DNA of 64,000 nt from Flavobacteriaceae bacterium LYZ1037 (GCA_003144015.1 QFWS01000005.1:173703-237702); one strand, 5' to 3'; counted from the stretch's first letter, positions 53,047 through 62,451 are shown. The notes: generated by a model from the letters alone, not told the origin. Made by a program: numbers and translations.

Positions 53047-54513
53047 ATGCAAGACGATAAAAACCTTTCTGAAATTGAAATAGAAGACCAGACAATTATT
53101 GAAAATAAGGAACTTAACATTTGGGAAGCCTTAATTCCTGTAGTTCTTTTAATGATGATGTTAGCCTACAACATCTTTCTTGCAGATGGTGAAGCTCTAG
53201 GTGAATATTCAAATCAGTTTATATTATTAATTGGTGGTGGTATTGCTGCAATCGTTGGTTTTTTTAACAAAGTTAAAGCGCGCTTAATGTTAAAAGAAGT
53301 TTGGGAAAATTTACGCAGTGTCTTTGTACCCATTATGATTTTATTTTTAGTTGGAGCTTTAGCTGGAACCTGGTTAGTAAGTGGCGTGATACCTGCCATG
53401 GTATATTATGGTTTACAAGTGTTAAGTCCTGCCATTTTTTTACCAGCCTCTGTAATTATTTGTGCTGTTATTTCTATTGCTACAGGTAGTTCTTGGACAA
53501 CTTCTGCAACGGTTGGTATTGCTTTAATTGGAATTGGTTCTGCACTTGGTATCCACACTGGAATGATTGCTGGAGCTGTTATTTCAGGTGCATATTTTGG
53601 TGATAAAATGTCTCCATTAAGCGACACAACAAATCTTGCTCCTGCTATGGCTGGCACAGATTTGTTTACCCATATACGCTACATGACTTTTACAACTGTA
53701 CCAACCTTAATAATTACTTTAATTGCATTTACCATTATAAGTTTTTCAATAGAAACAACAGGTAATACAGATTTAAGTAGCCTTCTAAATAGTATAGAGA
53801 ACACTTTCAATATTACCCCACTATTATTTATAGTACCATTAGCCGTTATAGCGCTTATTTTGTTAAAGACAAAACCTCTAATTGCTCTAGGAACGGGTGT
53901 TTTACTTGCTGCTGTTTTTGCTTTTATTTTTCAACCAAACATTCTTGACGGATTAGCATCTTCAAAAATTGGATCTATTGTGAATGCTATTTTTACAGAC
54001 ACACAAATAACCACAGATAATGAAAAACTAAACGATTTATTTTCGGCTGGTGGAATGAAAGGGATGCTTTGGACTATCTTTCTAATTTGTTGTGCCATGG
54101 TGTTTGGAGGTGTGATGGACGCAATTGGATCTCTTTCCAGAATTACCAAGGCCTTATTATCTGTTGCCACTACTGTTTTCGGATTATTTGCAAGTACTGT
54201 AATTAGTTGTTTAGGTTTAAATGCTATTGCTAGTGATCAATATTTAGCCATTGTTATTCCTGGTAAAATGTTTAAAAAAGCATATCAAGATAAAGGTTTA
54301 GCTCCTGAAAATTTAAGTAGAACATTAGAGGATTCAGGAACTGTTACATCAGTTTTAATTCCTTGGAATACTTGTGGCGCATATCAATCTGGTGTTTTAG
54401 GCGTTAGTGTAGCAGATTATTTTGTATACGCCATCTTTAACTGGTTAAGTCCGTTTACGACTCTTTTCTTTGCAGCTCTTCAAATTAAAATCAGACAAAT
54501 TTCAGATAAATAG
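53047..54513 (+). CDS. nhaC: Na+/H+ antiporter, NhaC family
   Basis: A 488-residue transporter with about 11 membrane helices, exchanging sodium for protons. The segment SSWTTSATVGIALIGIG, the GDKMSPLSDTTNLAPAMAG loop and EDSGTVTSVLIPWNTCG in the C-terminal half are NhaC signatures. The first 30 residues are charged and cytoplasmic. It probably gives sodium tolerance, in keeping with a marine or saline way of life, which is inference. It is a single-gene unit between the YdjM gene and ahpC. Confidence 0.92.
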   Translation: MQDDKNLSEIEIEDQTIIENKELNIWEALIPVVLLMMMLAYNIFLADGEALGEYSNQFILLIGGGIAAIVGFFNKVKARLMLKEVWENLRSVFVPIMILFLVGALAGTWLVSGVIPAMVYYGLQVLSPAIFLPASVIICAVISIATGSSWTTSATVGIALIGIGSALGIHTGMIAGAVISGAYFGDKMSPLSDTTNLAPAMAGTDLFTHIRYMTFTTVPTLIITLIAFTIISFSIETTGNTDLSSLLNSIENTFNITPLLFIVPLAVIALILLKTKPLIALGTGVLLAAVFAFIFQPNILDGLASSKIGSIVNAIFTDTQITTDNEKLNDLFSAGGMKGMLWTIFLICCAMVFGGVMDAIGSLSRITKALLSVATTVFGLFASTVISCLGLNAIASDQYLAIVIPGKMFKKAYQDKGLAPENLSRTLEDSGTVTSVLIPWNTCGAYQSGVLGVSVADYFVYAIFNWLSPFTTLFFAALQIKIRQISDK

Positions 54514-54609
54514 AGTTTATTTATTGATTTTTAATTTTACTATAAACAAAAATTATAGTGTGATAAAAAATTAAGATTTTAATTAGCCCAAAATAATGCC
54601 TTAGTAAGC

Positions 54610-54617
54610 TATATTTG
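54610..54617 (+). promoter_or_regulatory. -7 promoter box of the peroxiredoxin operon
   Basis: TATATTTG followed by C matches TAnnTTTGC, 38 nt before the peroxiredoxin ATG. The -33 TTG is not evident. Confidence 0.5.
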
Positions 54618-54654
54618 CAGTAACAAAAAATACTAATAATTAAACTTAAAAAAT

Positions 54655-55293
54655 ATGGCATTTGTAGGAAAAAAATTCCCGGATTTAAACGTAGACGCAA
54701 TGAACGAAATGGGTGACACCTTTAAAGTAAACGTTCTTGAAGAAGCAGTAAACAACAAGAAAAAAGTAGTTTTATTCTGGTATCCAAAAGATTTCACATT
54801 TGTTTGCCCAACCGAATTACATGCATTTCAAGCTGCTATGAAAGAGTTTGAAAAACGTAACACAATAGTAATTGGTGCATCGTGTGATACACCAGAAGTT
54901 CATTTTGCTTGGTTAAGCACTGCAAAAGATAATGGTGGAATTGAAGGAGTAACTTATCCAATTTTAGCAGATTCTAATAGAAATTTAGCTTCTACTTTAG
55001 GTATTTTAGATATCACTAACGAACAATACAACGAGGAAACGGGTGTTGTTACTGTAGATGGTGACAATGTAACATATAGAGCTACTTATATTATTGACGA
55101 AGAAGGTACAGTACAGCATGAAAGTATTAACAACATGCCGTTAGGTAGAAATGTCAATGAATATTTAAGACTTATTGATGCTCTAACTCACGTTCAAGAA
55201 AAAGGTGAAGTTTGTCCAGCAAACTGGGAAGAAGGTAAAGATGCCATGCAAGCAAACGCTAAAGGCACTGCTGCATATTTAGCTTCTCACTAA
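54655..55293 (+). CDS. ahpC: 2-Cys peroxiredoxin (AhpC/Prx1 type)
   Basis: A 212-residue thiol peroxidase that reduces hydrogen peroxide and organic hydroperoxides. Peroxidatic Cys lies in FTFVCPTELHAF (about residue 50) and the resolving Cys in GEVCPANWEEG (about residue 180), as in typical 2-Cys enzymes. The position of the resolving residue and the length of the C-terminal part fit the AhpC/Prx1 group. ahpF is not adjacent; the thioredoxin downstream is the likely reductant. It opens the ahpC-thioredoxin-DUF6952 operon. Confidence 0.95.
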   Translation: MAFVGKKFPDLNVDAMNEMGDTFKVNVLEEAVNNKKKVVLFWYPKDFTFVCPTELHAFQAAMKEFEKRNTIVIGASCDTPEVHFAWLSTAKDNGGIEGVTYPILADSNRNLASTLGILDITNEQYNEETGVVTVDGDNVTYRATYIIDEEGTVQHESINNMPLGRNVNEYLRLIDALTHVQEKGEVCPANWEEGKDAMQANAKGTAAYLASH

Positions 55294-55302
55294 ATTCATA
55301 AA

Positions 55303-55357
55303 TTCTAACTCTCAAATTCCAAATCACGAAATATGTTGTAGAATTTGGGGGTTAGAA
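55303..55357 (+). other. Long intercistronic hairpin between ahpC and the thioredoxin gene
   Basis: 17-bp stem (55303-55319 with 55341-55357; two 7-bp perfect arms TTCTAAC/GTTAGAA and CAAATTC/GAATTTG joined by three pairs of which two are G-T) and a 21-nt loop. No T tract follows, so it is not a standard terminator. It may stabilise or process the operon mRNA and lower downstream expression, or be a degenerate repeat element. Confidence 0.6.
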
Positions 55358-55410
55358 CTTCACAACCTACTGGCAATATAGGGTATTTTAACTTTAAAAA
55401 TTTAAGAGAT

Positions 55411-55719
55411 ATGGTACAAGAATTAGAACAAGATAATTTACAAGATATAATAAATAATAACGATACCGTTGTTGTTCAATATTCTGCAACTTGGTGTGGT
55501 AATTGTCGAATTATGAAGCCAAAATTTAAAAAATTAGCTTCAGAAAGTGAAGGCAAAGTTTTTGTTATTGCAGATGCTGAAAAATTTCCAGAATCTAGAA
55601 AACTAGCAACTGTTGATAATTTACCAACCTTTGCGACTTTTAAAAAAGGAGATTTTATAAATCAAGTACAAACAAATAAGTTTGATGTTTTAAAAGAAAT
55701 GGTTGATAACTTAAATTAA
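55411..55719 (+). CDS. Thioredoxin family protein
   Basis: A 102-residue thioredoxin-like protein with active site SATWCGNCRIMKPKF (WCGNC, an atypical CxxC), a thioredoxin cis-proline in DNLPTFATFK and typical strand order. The ATG at 55411 (MVQELEQDNLQ) is chosen; an upstream extension to a TTG at 55345 would run through the intercistronic hairpin. It likely recycles the adjacent peroxiredoxin. It is cotranscribed with ahpC and with the next gene, which starts 6 bp after its stop. Confidence 0.9.
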   Translation: MVQELEQDNLQDIINNNDTVVVQYSATWCGNCRIMKPKFKKLASESEGKVFVIADAEKFPESRKLATVDNLPTFATFKKGDFINQVQTNKFDVLKEMVDNLN

Positions 55720-55725
55720 TTTTAA

Positions 55726-55983
55726 ATGAAATTACCAATCATCAAACACCTAACACAATTCATTGAAGAAAACGATGAAGATTTTGTTATAGAGACTATT
55801 GAAACTTTAGAAGCTTTAACCGAAGTTCCATCTCTAAAAGACGAAGAACTCGATGTTATTGGAGAATTAATTTCCAATATGTATGGAGCCATTGAAGTAA
55901 CAAAAATGATTAAAGAAGGCACACCTAAAAAAGAGGCCTTAAATAATTTCATGAAACGTGTTCTTGGCTCTATTGATTCTTAA
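55726..55983 (+). CDS. DUF6952 family small protein
   Basis: An 85-residue acidic, wholly alpha-helical protein (MKLPIIKHLTQFIEENDEDF, ETIETLEALTEVPSLKDEELD, NMYGAIEVTKMIKEGTPKKEA), matching what I remember of DUF6952. It has no signal, cysteines or catalytic residues. Its fixed place behind peroxiredoxin and thioredoxin suggests a part in peroxide defence; the role is unknown. A strong terminator follows. Confidence 0.78.
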   Translation: MKLPIIKHLTQFIEENDEDFVIETIETLEALTEVPSLKDEELDVIGELISNMYGAIEVTKMIKEGTPKKEALNNFMKRVLGSIDS

Positions 55984-56001
55984 ACAAACATATTACTAAT
56001 T

Positions 56002-56037
56002 AAAAAGCCTCTTAATCTAAAGATTAAGAGGCTTTTT
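56002..56037. terminator. Strong bidirectional terminator of the ahpC operon
   Basis: Perfect 17-bp stem (core GCCTCTTAATCT/AGATTAAGAGGC flanked by A5/T5) with a 2-nt loop, 18 bp past the DUF6952 stop and 20 bp before the stop of the convergent small gene at 56057. Confidence 0.95.
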
Positions 56038-56056
56038 GTTAGAAATGAATACGAAT

Positions 56057-56311
56057 TTACTCCTTATCGCTTTCCATTTCTTCTTCTTTCACTGCCTTTG
56101 TTTCAACAGCATGCTCTTCTCTTGCTTTTAATTCAGCTTTTTCTTCTTTTACCTCAGATTCAGCTTGAACTTGAGATTGTTCCTGAACTTTAGTTTTTTC
56201 TACAGTTTTCTTATCTGTATTACTATCTGCTGTTTGTGCAGATGTCATTTGAGACAATCCTAAAAAGCAAGTTAATAATAAGGCTCCAAATAGTTTTTTT
56301 GATACTGTCAT
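56057..56311 (-). CDS. Small secreted Glu/Lys-rich protein
   Basis: An 84-residue protein: a clear signal peptide (MTVSKKLFGALLLTCFLGLS, cut after SAQT), then a highly charged, low-complexity segment of Glu, Lys, Gln and Ala likely to be a single helix or disordered. No family recognised. Convergent with the ahpC operon and sharing its terminator. The 240 bp before the next gene (56312-56552) show no other gene. Confidence 0.6.
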   Translation of the reverse strand: MTVSKKLFGALLLTCFLGLSQMTSAQTADSNTDKKTVEKTKVQEQSQVQAESEVKEEKAELKAREEHAVETKAVKEEEMESDKE

Positions 56312-56552
56312 AATAATAGGTTATTTATATTTATAGATTTGTTTCCTTATCTACGCAGTAAAGCTTATCGTTAGATGTTCAAAAACTTAGTTTAACAAAT
56401 AACTAACATATTATTAACATCAATACAAATTATAAATTATTGAAAACTAATAAATTGGATAACACTTTCTTAAATTAATAAAATCTAAAAAGGCATACTA
56501 GTTAAACTCTTAATTTATTAGTATTTTTATTAAAAATTAAAACACACTTATT

Positions 56553-57059
56553 ATGGCAACAGTAACTTTACATGGAGATAACATACAAACTTCTGGAACA
56601 CTACCAGAAGTTGGAATAAAAGCACCAGACTTCAAACTAACTACAAACGAATTAGGCACGAAGTCTTTATCCGATTTTTCAGGAAACAAAGTGGTATTAA
56701 ACATTTTTCCTAGTGTAGATACAGGAACATGTGCACAATCTGTTAGACAATTTAACCAAGAAGCTGCAGAATTAGACAACACCAAAGTGTTGTGTATTTC
56801 TAGAGATCTCCCTTTTGCTTTAGCTCGTTTTTGTGGAGCTGAAGGTCTTAATAATGTTATTACTTTATCAGATTATAAAGATGGTCGTTTTGGAAAAGAC
56901 TATGGCTTAAATTTTATTAATGGTCCCTTAGAAGCATTACACTCAAGATCTGTGATTGTTTTAGACGAGAATGGTACAGTTAAATACACCGAACAAGTTT
57001 CTGAAACTACCGAAGAACCAAATTACAAAGCTGCTCTTGAAGCTTTATTAAATGACTAA
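56553..57059 (+). CDS. tpx: Thiol peroxidase (atypical 2-Cys peroxiredoxin, Tpx)
   Basis: A 168-residue peroxidase. Peroxidatic Cys is in NIFPSVDTGTCAQSVRQFN and the resolving Cys in FALARFCGAEGLNNV, with the thioredoxin-fold strands in between; this is the Tpx pattern. It reduces hydroperoxides with electrons from thioredoxin. It lies ahead of dgkA and overlaps it by 8 bp (start codon inside the tpx end), so they are cotranscribed. The second peroxide-defence gene within 2 kb of ahpC. Confidence 0.95.
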   Translation: MATVTLHGDNIQTSGTLPEVGIKAPDFKLTTNELGTKSLSDFSGNKVVLNIFPSVDTGTCAQSVRQFNQEAAELDNTKVLCISRDLPFALARFCGAEGLNNVITLSDYKDGRFGKDYGLNFINGPLEALHSRSVIVLDENGTVKYTEQVSETTEEPNYKAALEALLND

Positions 57060-57420
57060 AAAAGGGTCTTTCTTAATAAATAGAATAAAGAGTATTAAAT
57101 ATGCAGTTAGAGGAGCATGGCTTTTGATAAAAACTGAAGCTAGCATTCAGGTTCAGGTCTTTATAGGAGTCATTATGACGATTTTTGGATGTTATGTAGG
57201 ACTTAATACCACAGAGTGGATTGTTCAAACCTTAATTATTGGTTTAATTATTTCAATTGAAGGTATTAATACTGTTATTGAAGAAATAGCAGATTTTATA
57301 CATCCAGAATTTCACCAAAAAATTGGACTTATAAAAGACCTTGCTGCTGGAACCGTTTTTATATTTGCTATTATAGCAATAATCATTGGTTGCATTATTT
57401 ATTTTCCAAAGATTTTTTAA
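57052..57420 (+). CDS. dgkA: Diacylglycerol/undecaprenol kinase family protein (DgkA-like)
   Basis: A 122-residue membrane kinase with three or four helices. The family motif ExxNTxxE is present as EGINTVIEEIADF, followed by IGLIKDLAAGTV with the active-site aspartate. It phosphorylates diacylglycerol or undecaprenol for lipid recycling; which, the sequence does not say. The RIKSIKYAVRGAWLLIKTEAS N-terminus fits the family. It overlaps tpx by 8 bp; ftsK follows after 111 bp with its own box. Confidence 0.88.
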   Translation: MTKKGSFLINRIKSIKYAVRGAWLLIKTEASIQVQVFIGVIMTIFGCYVGLNTTEWIVQTLIIGLIISIEGINTVIEEIADFIHPEFHQKIGLIKDLAAGTVFIFAIIAIIIGCIIYFPKIF

Positions 57421-57455
57421 ATACTTTTAGGACTAGGATAAACGTTTGTAATTTG

Positions 57456-57463
57456 TATTTTTG
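57456..57463 (+). promoter_or_regulatory. -7 promoter box of ftsK
   Basis: TATTTTTG fits TAnnTTTG, 69 nt before the ftsK ATG. The region is T-rich, so chance is possible. No TTG at the right distance. Confidence 0.4.
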
Positions 57464-57531
57464 TTGCATTGTGAAAACAATGTAATCTGAATCATTTTAT
57501 AAATTAGATAGACGTTTTTTCAAAAATAAGT

Positions 57532-59901
57532 ATGGCAAAAAAGAAAATTAAAACTCGCAAAGAAAGCAAACCTAAATTTAAAGCCCCAAGTTTTAAGTTG
57601 TCCAATCAACAAAAACTAGTATTGGGTAGCTTTTTAGCCATTTTAGGTCTTTTGCTTTTTATTGCATTTATATCTTACATTTTTACAGGAAAAGCCGATC
57701 AAAGTACGCTAACAGAGTTTACATCTCGAGAGGTTAAAACTGAAAACTGGTTAAATAAAACTGGTGCTTGGTTAAGTGACTTTTTTATATATAAAGGATT
57801 TGGTGTTGCTTCTTTTATTTTTTCAGGACTCTTATTCCTTTCTGGTGTTTTTATTTTAACAAATTCTAGTTCTAGTAAATTACGAAAACATTGGTTTTGG
57901 GGAACCTTTATTGTGATATGGCTTTCCATTCTGCTTGGCTTTTTTGCAGATTCTTTAGATATTTTAGGAGGCACCATTGGTTTTGAAATGAATAGCTTTT
58001 TACAAGATTATTTAGGAAAAATCGGGACTTCATTATTACTCGTTTTTCTATTCATTACATATTTAGCCATAAGATTTAATGTTACAGCAGACTCTTTTAA
58101 AAACCTGTTTCAAAAAGCTTCAAAAGATATTAAAAAAGAGTTTAATCCTACAGATGAAGATATCTCTATACCAATTGATAACGATTTAACTGCTGAAGCA
58201 CAAGACATTAAATCTGCTTTTGATTTAGACTTAAATAACAAGACTGAAGAGAAAGACGTTATTTTAAAAGAAGACAAGCCAAAACCAAAACCTGAAGTAG
58301 AAAAAGAAGAATCTGAAATGACGATTGAAGTGGAAGAAGTAGCTGAAGAGCTCTCAGAAACAGATAATCTATCTAATAAATTAGTAGAAGATTTTGGCCT
58401 CTTCGACCCTACTTTAGAATTAAGCAATTATAAATTTCCTTCTTTAGAATTATTAAAAAAATATGAAACAGAAGGCATTACTATCAATCAAGAAGAACTT
58501 GAAGAAAATAAAAACCGGATTGTAGAGACTTTAAACAATTATAAAATTGGTATTGCTAGTATTAAAGCAACCATTGGACCAACAGTAACCCTTTATGAGA
58601 TAGTTCCAGATGCTGGCGTTAGAATTTCTAAAATTAAAAATCTAGAAGACGATATAGCCTTATCGCTTTCAGCATTAGGAATTAGAATTATAGCTCCAAT
58701 TCCAGGAAAAGGTACCATTGGAATAGAAGTACCAAACAAAAACTCTACTATTGTTTCTATGCGATCTGTTATTGCATCTCAAAAATTTCAAAAGTCAGAT
58801 ATGCAATTGCCTATTGCTTTAGGAAAAACCATAAGTAACGAAACTTTTGTGGTAGATTTAGCAAAAATGCCTCACCTATTAATGGCTGGAGCTACAGGTC
58901 AAGGGAAATCGGTTGGATTGAATGCCGTACTTACCTCTTTACTTTATAAAAAACATCCTGCTGAAGTAAAATTTGTTTTGGTAGATCCTAAAAAAGTAGA
59001 ACTTACTTTATTCAACAAAATTGAGCGTCACTATTTAGCAAAATTACCAGATAGTGAAGATGCCATTATTACAGATAATACTAAGGTAATCCATACTTTA
59101 AATTCCTTGTGTATTGAGATGGATAATCGGTACGAAATGCTTAAAAATGCTTTATGCCGAAATATTGCAGAGTACAATGTAAAGTTTAAAGCCCGAAAAT
59201 TAAATCCAAATGATGGTCATCAATTTCTACCTTATATTGTATTGGTAGTCGATGAGTTTGCAGATTTAATTATGACAGCTGGTAAAGAAGTAGAAACACC
59301 AATAGCCAGATTAGCACAATTGGCTCGTGCTATTGGAATCCACTTAATTATTGCAACCCAAAGACCCTCAGTAAACGTAATTACCGGAATTATAAAAGCT
59401 AATTTTCCTGCTAGAATTGCCTTTAGAGTAACTAGTAAAATAGATTCTAGAACTATTTTAGATGGTTCTGGAGCAGACCAGTTAATTGGTCGTGGAGATA
59501 TGCTTTATACTCAAGGAAATGATTTAGTACGTATTCAATGTGCTTTTGTAGACACTCCAGAAGTCGAAAAAATAACAGACTTTATTGGTTCGCAAAAAGC
59601 CTATCCAGATGCCTACCTTTTACCTGAGTATGTTGGTGAGGAAAGTGGCACAAGTCTTGATGTAGATATCGCAGATAGAGATAAACTATTTAGAGAAGCT
59701 GCAGAAATTATTGTTACAGCACAACAAGGCTCAGCCTCTCTTTTGCAACGTAAATTAAAATTAGGCTATAATCGTGCAGGTAGATTGATAGATCAATTAG
59801 AAGCTGCTGGTATTGTAGGTGGTTTTGAAGGTAGTAAAGCCAGACAAGTTTTAGTCCCAGATTTAGTAGCACTAGACCAACTTTTACAAAATGAAAGTTA
59901 A
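57532..59901 (+). CDS. ftsK: DNA translocase FtsK
   Basis: A 789-residue septal translocase that moves chromosome ends through the closing septum. Four membrane helices in residues 30-185, a charged linker (about 200-290), then the RecA-like motor with Walker A GATGQGKSVGLNA, Walker B VLVVDEFADLIM and the RPSVNVITGIIKANFPARIAFRV region, and a C-terminal gamma winged helix (LLQRKLKLGYNRAGRLIDQLE). The linker is short compared with enterobacterial FtsK. It opens a run of envelope genes: lolA follows after 28 bp. Confidence 0.97.
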   Translation: MAKKKIKTRKESKPKFKAPSFKLSNQQKLVLGSFLAILGLLLFIAFISYIFTGKADQSTLTEFTSREVKTENWLNKTGAWLSDFFIYKGFGVASFIFSGLLFLSGVFILTNSSSSKLRKHWFWGTFIVIWLSILLGFFADSLDILGGTIGFEMNSFLQDYLGKIGTSLLLVFLFITYLAIRFNVTADSFKNLFQKASKDIKKEFNPTDEDISIPIDNDLTAEAQDIKSAFDLDLNNKTEEKDVILKEDKPKPKPEVEKEESEMTIEVEEVAEELSETDNLSNKLVEDFGLFDPTLELSNYKFPSLELLKKYETEGITINQEELEENKNRIVETLNNYKIGIASIKATIGPTVTLYEIVPDAGVRISKIKNLEDDIALSLSALGIRIIAPIPGKGTIGIEVPNKNSTIVSMRSVIASQKFQKSDMQLPIALGKTISNETFVVDLAKMPHLLMAGATGQGKSVGLNAVLTSLLYKKHPAEVKFVLVDPKKVELTLFNKIERHYLAKLPDSEDAIITDNTKVIHTLNSLCIEMDNRYEMLKNALCRNIAEYNVKFKARKLNPNDGHQFLPYIVLVVDEFADLIMTAGKEVETPIARLAQLARAIGIHLIIATQRPSVNVITGIIKANFPARIAFRVTSKIDSRTILDGSGADQLIGRGDMLYTQGNDLVRIQCAFVDTPEVEKITDFIGSQKAYPDAYLLPEYVGEESGTSLDVDIADRDKLFREAAEIIVTAQQGSASLLQRKLKLGYNRAGRLIDQLEAAGIVGGFEGSKARQVLVPDLVALDQLLQNES

Positions 59902-59929
59902 TAAATAAGTCATTTAAAATATTTTTAAA

Positions 59930-60568
59930 ATGAAAAAAATAATAGTAATATTTACCCTCTTTATGTATGCATTTACTTTCGGTCAAGACAGTAATGCCAA
60001 AGCACTTTTAGACGAGGTGTCACAGAAAGCAAAAAGCTATGAAAACATCTCAATAGATTTCAAGTATGCGCTTGAAAATTCGGCAGAAAACATCAAACAA
60101 GAAACTCGTGGAGATGTTGTGATGCAAGGAGATAGATACAGACTGAATATCTTAGGAGCTACACGAATTTTCGACGGAAAAACCTTGTATAGTATTAGCC
60201 CAGATGATGAAGAAGTTACTATCTCTTCAGATGTTTCAAATGAAGATAGCAACATTACTCCAAGTAAAATGCTTTCATTTTATGAAGATGGTTACACCTA
60301 TAAAATGGATATTATTCAAAATGTTAAAGGTAGAAAAATTCAATATGTTAAATTAACACCAATAGATTCTAATTCTGAAATAAAAAATGTGTTATTAGGT
60401 ATCGATGCCCAAACCAAACATATTTATAACCTCATAGAAATTGGTAAAAATGGTACTAAAACAACTTTAACTGTTAATTCTTTTAAAACAAACGAACCTA
60501 TATCGAAATCCTTATTTACTTTTGATCAGAACAAGTTTAAAGATTACTACATTAATAAATTGGATTAA
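59930..60568 (+). CDS. lolA: Outer membrane lipoprotein carrier protein LolA-like
   Basis: A 212-residue periplasmic protein: signal peptide MKKIIVIFTLFMYAFTFGQ, then the half-barrel LolA fold with ENISIDFKYALENSAENIKQ, GDVVMQGDRYRLNILG and NSEIKNVLLGIDAQTKHIYNL. It would ferry lipoproteins from the inner to the outer membrane. The C-terminal part (FKTNEPISKSLFTFDQNKF) matches LolA length. It sits between ftsK and lptF/G with only 7 bp to the latter, so is surely cotranscribed. Confidence 0.88.
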   Translation: MKKIIVIFTLFMYAFTFGQDSNAKALLDEVSQKAKSYENISIDFKYALENSAENIKQETRGDVVMQGDRYRLNILGATRIFDGKTLYSISPDDEEVTISSDVSNEDSNITPSKMLSFYEDGYTYKMDIIQNVKGRKIQYVKLTPIDSNSEIKNVLLGIDAQTKHIYNLIEIGKNGTKTTLTVNSFKTNEPISKSLFTFDQNKFKDYYINKLD

Positions 60569-60575
60569 GTAACGT

Positions 60576-62447
60576 GTGAAAATTTTAGATAGATACATAC
60601 TAACCTCATACTTAAAAACTTTTATCAGCGTGTTTGTTATACTCATGCTGATTTTTGTTTTACAAACCATCTGGCTTTATATTAAAGAATTAGCTGGTAA
60701 AGATTTGGATATGGTTGTCGTTGCTAAATTCTTACTCTATTTTTCACCAAAACTTATTCCTCTTGTTTTACCCTTAACTATTTTATTAGCGTCTATTATG
60801 GTCTTTGGTAATTTTGCCGAAAATTATGAATTCGCTGCCATGAAATCTACTGGTATTTCTCTTCAAAGAGCTATGGCTGGATTAAGTGTATTTATAGTGG
60901 TTTTAGGTATTACCACATTTTTCTTTACAAACAATGTAATTCCTTGGGCAGAATACAACTCCTACAATTTACGGAAAAACATTGCTAAACTAAAACCTGC
61001 AATGGTTATTGCCGAAGGGCAATTTAATGAAGTTGGAAGTGAATACAATATAAAAGTAGCCGATAAAAGTGGTGATAGAGGTCAATTTTTAAAAGAAGTT
61101 TTAATCCACAAAAAAACAAGTAAAAAATCTGGAAACTATACAACCATTTATTCTAAAACAGGAGAGCTTATTGGTGAAGAAGACTCTGATATTTTACAAT
61201 TGATTCTTTATGACGGTTATTTTTATGACGACACACCTCCTAAAGACTACCAAAAAAGGCAAAAAAAGCCAATGACGAAAAGTTCTTTTGAAAAATATAC
61301 TATAAATGTAGATCTATCAAGTCTTAATAATATTGATTTAGAGCAAAAAGATATTAATGATAAGTATAATATGCTTAACATTAAAGACTTAAGCTACACC
61401 ATTGATACTTTAAAAATTGATAGAGAAAAACATATTACTGAACTAGCTTCGAATTTATATATAAGAACGACATTACCAACGCTTAACAATGGTATATCAT
61501 TAAAAAAAGATACAATATATAACGGAGCTATTTTAGATTTATATTCCAATAGAGATAAAGTACAGTTGCTAGATTTAGCATCTAATTCTTTTAAAAGCAC
61601 ATCTCAAATTATAGAGAGTAAAGAAAAAGGATTAAAAACAAAAAGTATTTGGTTAAATAGACACATTATAGCACTTCATGAGAAGCTAGCCTTAGGTTTT
61701 GCATGTATTATTTTGTTTTTTGTTGGCGCGCCTTTAGGAGCTCTTATTAGAAAGGGTGGTATTGGACTACCTATGGTTATTGCTATTTTACTATTTTTAA
61801 CCTATCATTTTATCGGTATTTTTGCAAAAAACAGTGCGAAAGACGGAAGTTTAAATCCTATTTTTGCATCTTGGTTCTCCACTATAATTATGTTACCTCT
61901 TGGTGTATATTTAACAAAAAGAGCTACAGAAGATCGAGGATTATTTGAATTCGATTATATACTTGAGCCTCTAAAGAAATTATTTAAGGTAAAATCTAAA
62001 AAAACAGCTAAAGAAGTTTCTCAACTTCCAGAAGATGTTTTAAAAGATTTACAAAATAAACACGGTGTACAAAAAGAACCTTTAGCTCTAGCTGAAGATT
62101 TCGAAACTATTATGAAAAGGCATTCAGATTATAAAGAATATGCTAGGTTTTCGTTCATTTTCTATATTATTGGAGCTATCCTTTTACCCTTATATTTTAT
62201 TCTTAAAAATAACAAACTAGAAGAAATTGCTTTAGTGTGCTTGCAATTAAGCATCATATCCTTCTTTGTTTTTACAATCTATTTTATTTTTTCACTTATA
62301 AAACTTTATAAAATCTACAATTTAATAAAGGTAAAAGGGTTTACTAAAAATCCTGTAGTTATCATATTAGGTTTTATTTTTTATCCACTAACCCATTATT
62401 TAAGAAGAAATAAAATTAACGAAGACCTTTCTAATAGTTTAAAATAA
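60576..62447 (+). CDS. LptF/LptG family LPS export permease
   Basis: A 623-residue inner membrane permease of the YjgP/YjgQ family, which draws lipopolysaccharide out of the inner membrane. GTG start. The N-terminal helices MKILDRYILTSYLKTFISVF and the SPKLIPLVLPLTILLAS segment, the periplasmic beta-jellyroll (residues about 110-380) and the following GFACIILFFVGAPLGALIRKGG helices are family signs. About 150 extra residues at the C-terminus hold two or three more helices (IIGAILLPLYFILKNNK onwards), not usual in proteobacterial LptF/G. It follows lolA by 7 bp. Confidence 0.88.
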   Translation: MKILDRYILTSYLKTFISVFVILMLIFVLQTIWLYIKELAGKDLDMVVVAKFLLYFSPKLIPLVLPLTILLASIMVFGNFAENYEFAAMKSTGISLQRAMAGLSVFIVVLGITTFFFTNNVIPWAEYNSYNLRKNIAKLKPAMVIAEGQFNEVGSEYNIKVADKSGDRGQFLKEVLIHKKTSKKSGNYTTIYSKTGELIGEEDSDILQLILYDGYFYDDTPPKDYQKRQKKPMTKSSFEKYTINVDLSSLNNIDLEQKDINDKYNMLNIKDLSYTIDTLKIDREKHITELASNLYIRTTLPTLNNGISLKKDTIYNGAILDLYSNRDKVQLLDLASNSFKSTSQIIESKEKGLKTKSIWLNRHIIALHEKLALGFACIILFFVGAPLGALIRKGGIGLPMVIAILLFLTYHFIGIFAKNSAKDGSLNPIFASWFSTIIMLPLGVYLTKRATEDRGLFEFDYILEPLKKLFKVKSKKTAKEVSQLPEDVLKDLQNKHGVQKEPLALAEDFETIMKRHSDYKEYARFSFIFYIIGAILLPLYFILKNNKLEEIALVCLQLSIISFFVFTIYFIFSLIKLYKIYNLIKVKGFTKNPVVIILGFIFYPLTHYLRRNKINEDLSNSLK

Positions 62448-62451
62448 GCTA

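Noticed and set aside
55345..55410. N-terminal extension of the thioredoxin from a TTG
   Set aside because: It overlaps the intercistronic hairpin and the thioredoxin fold begins properly at ATG 55411.
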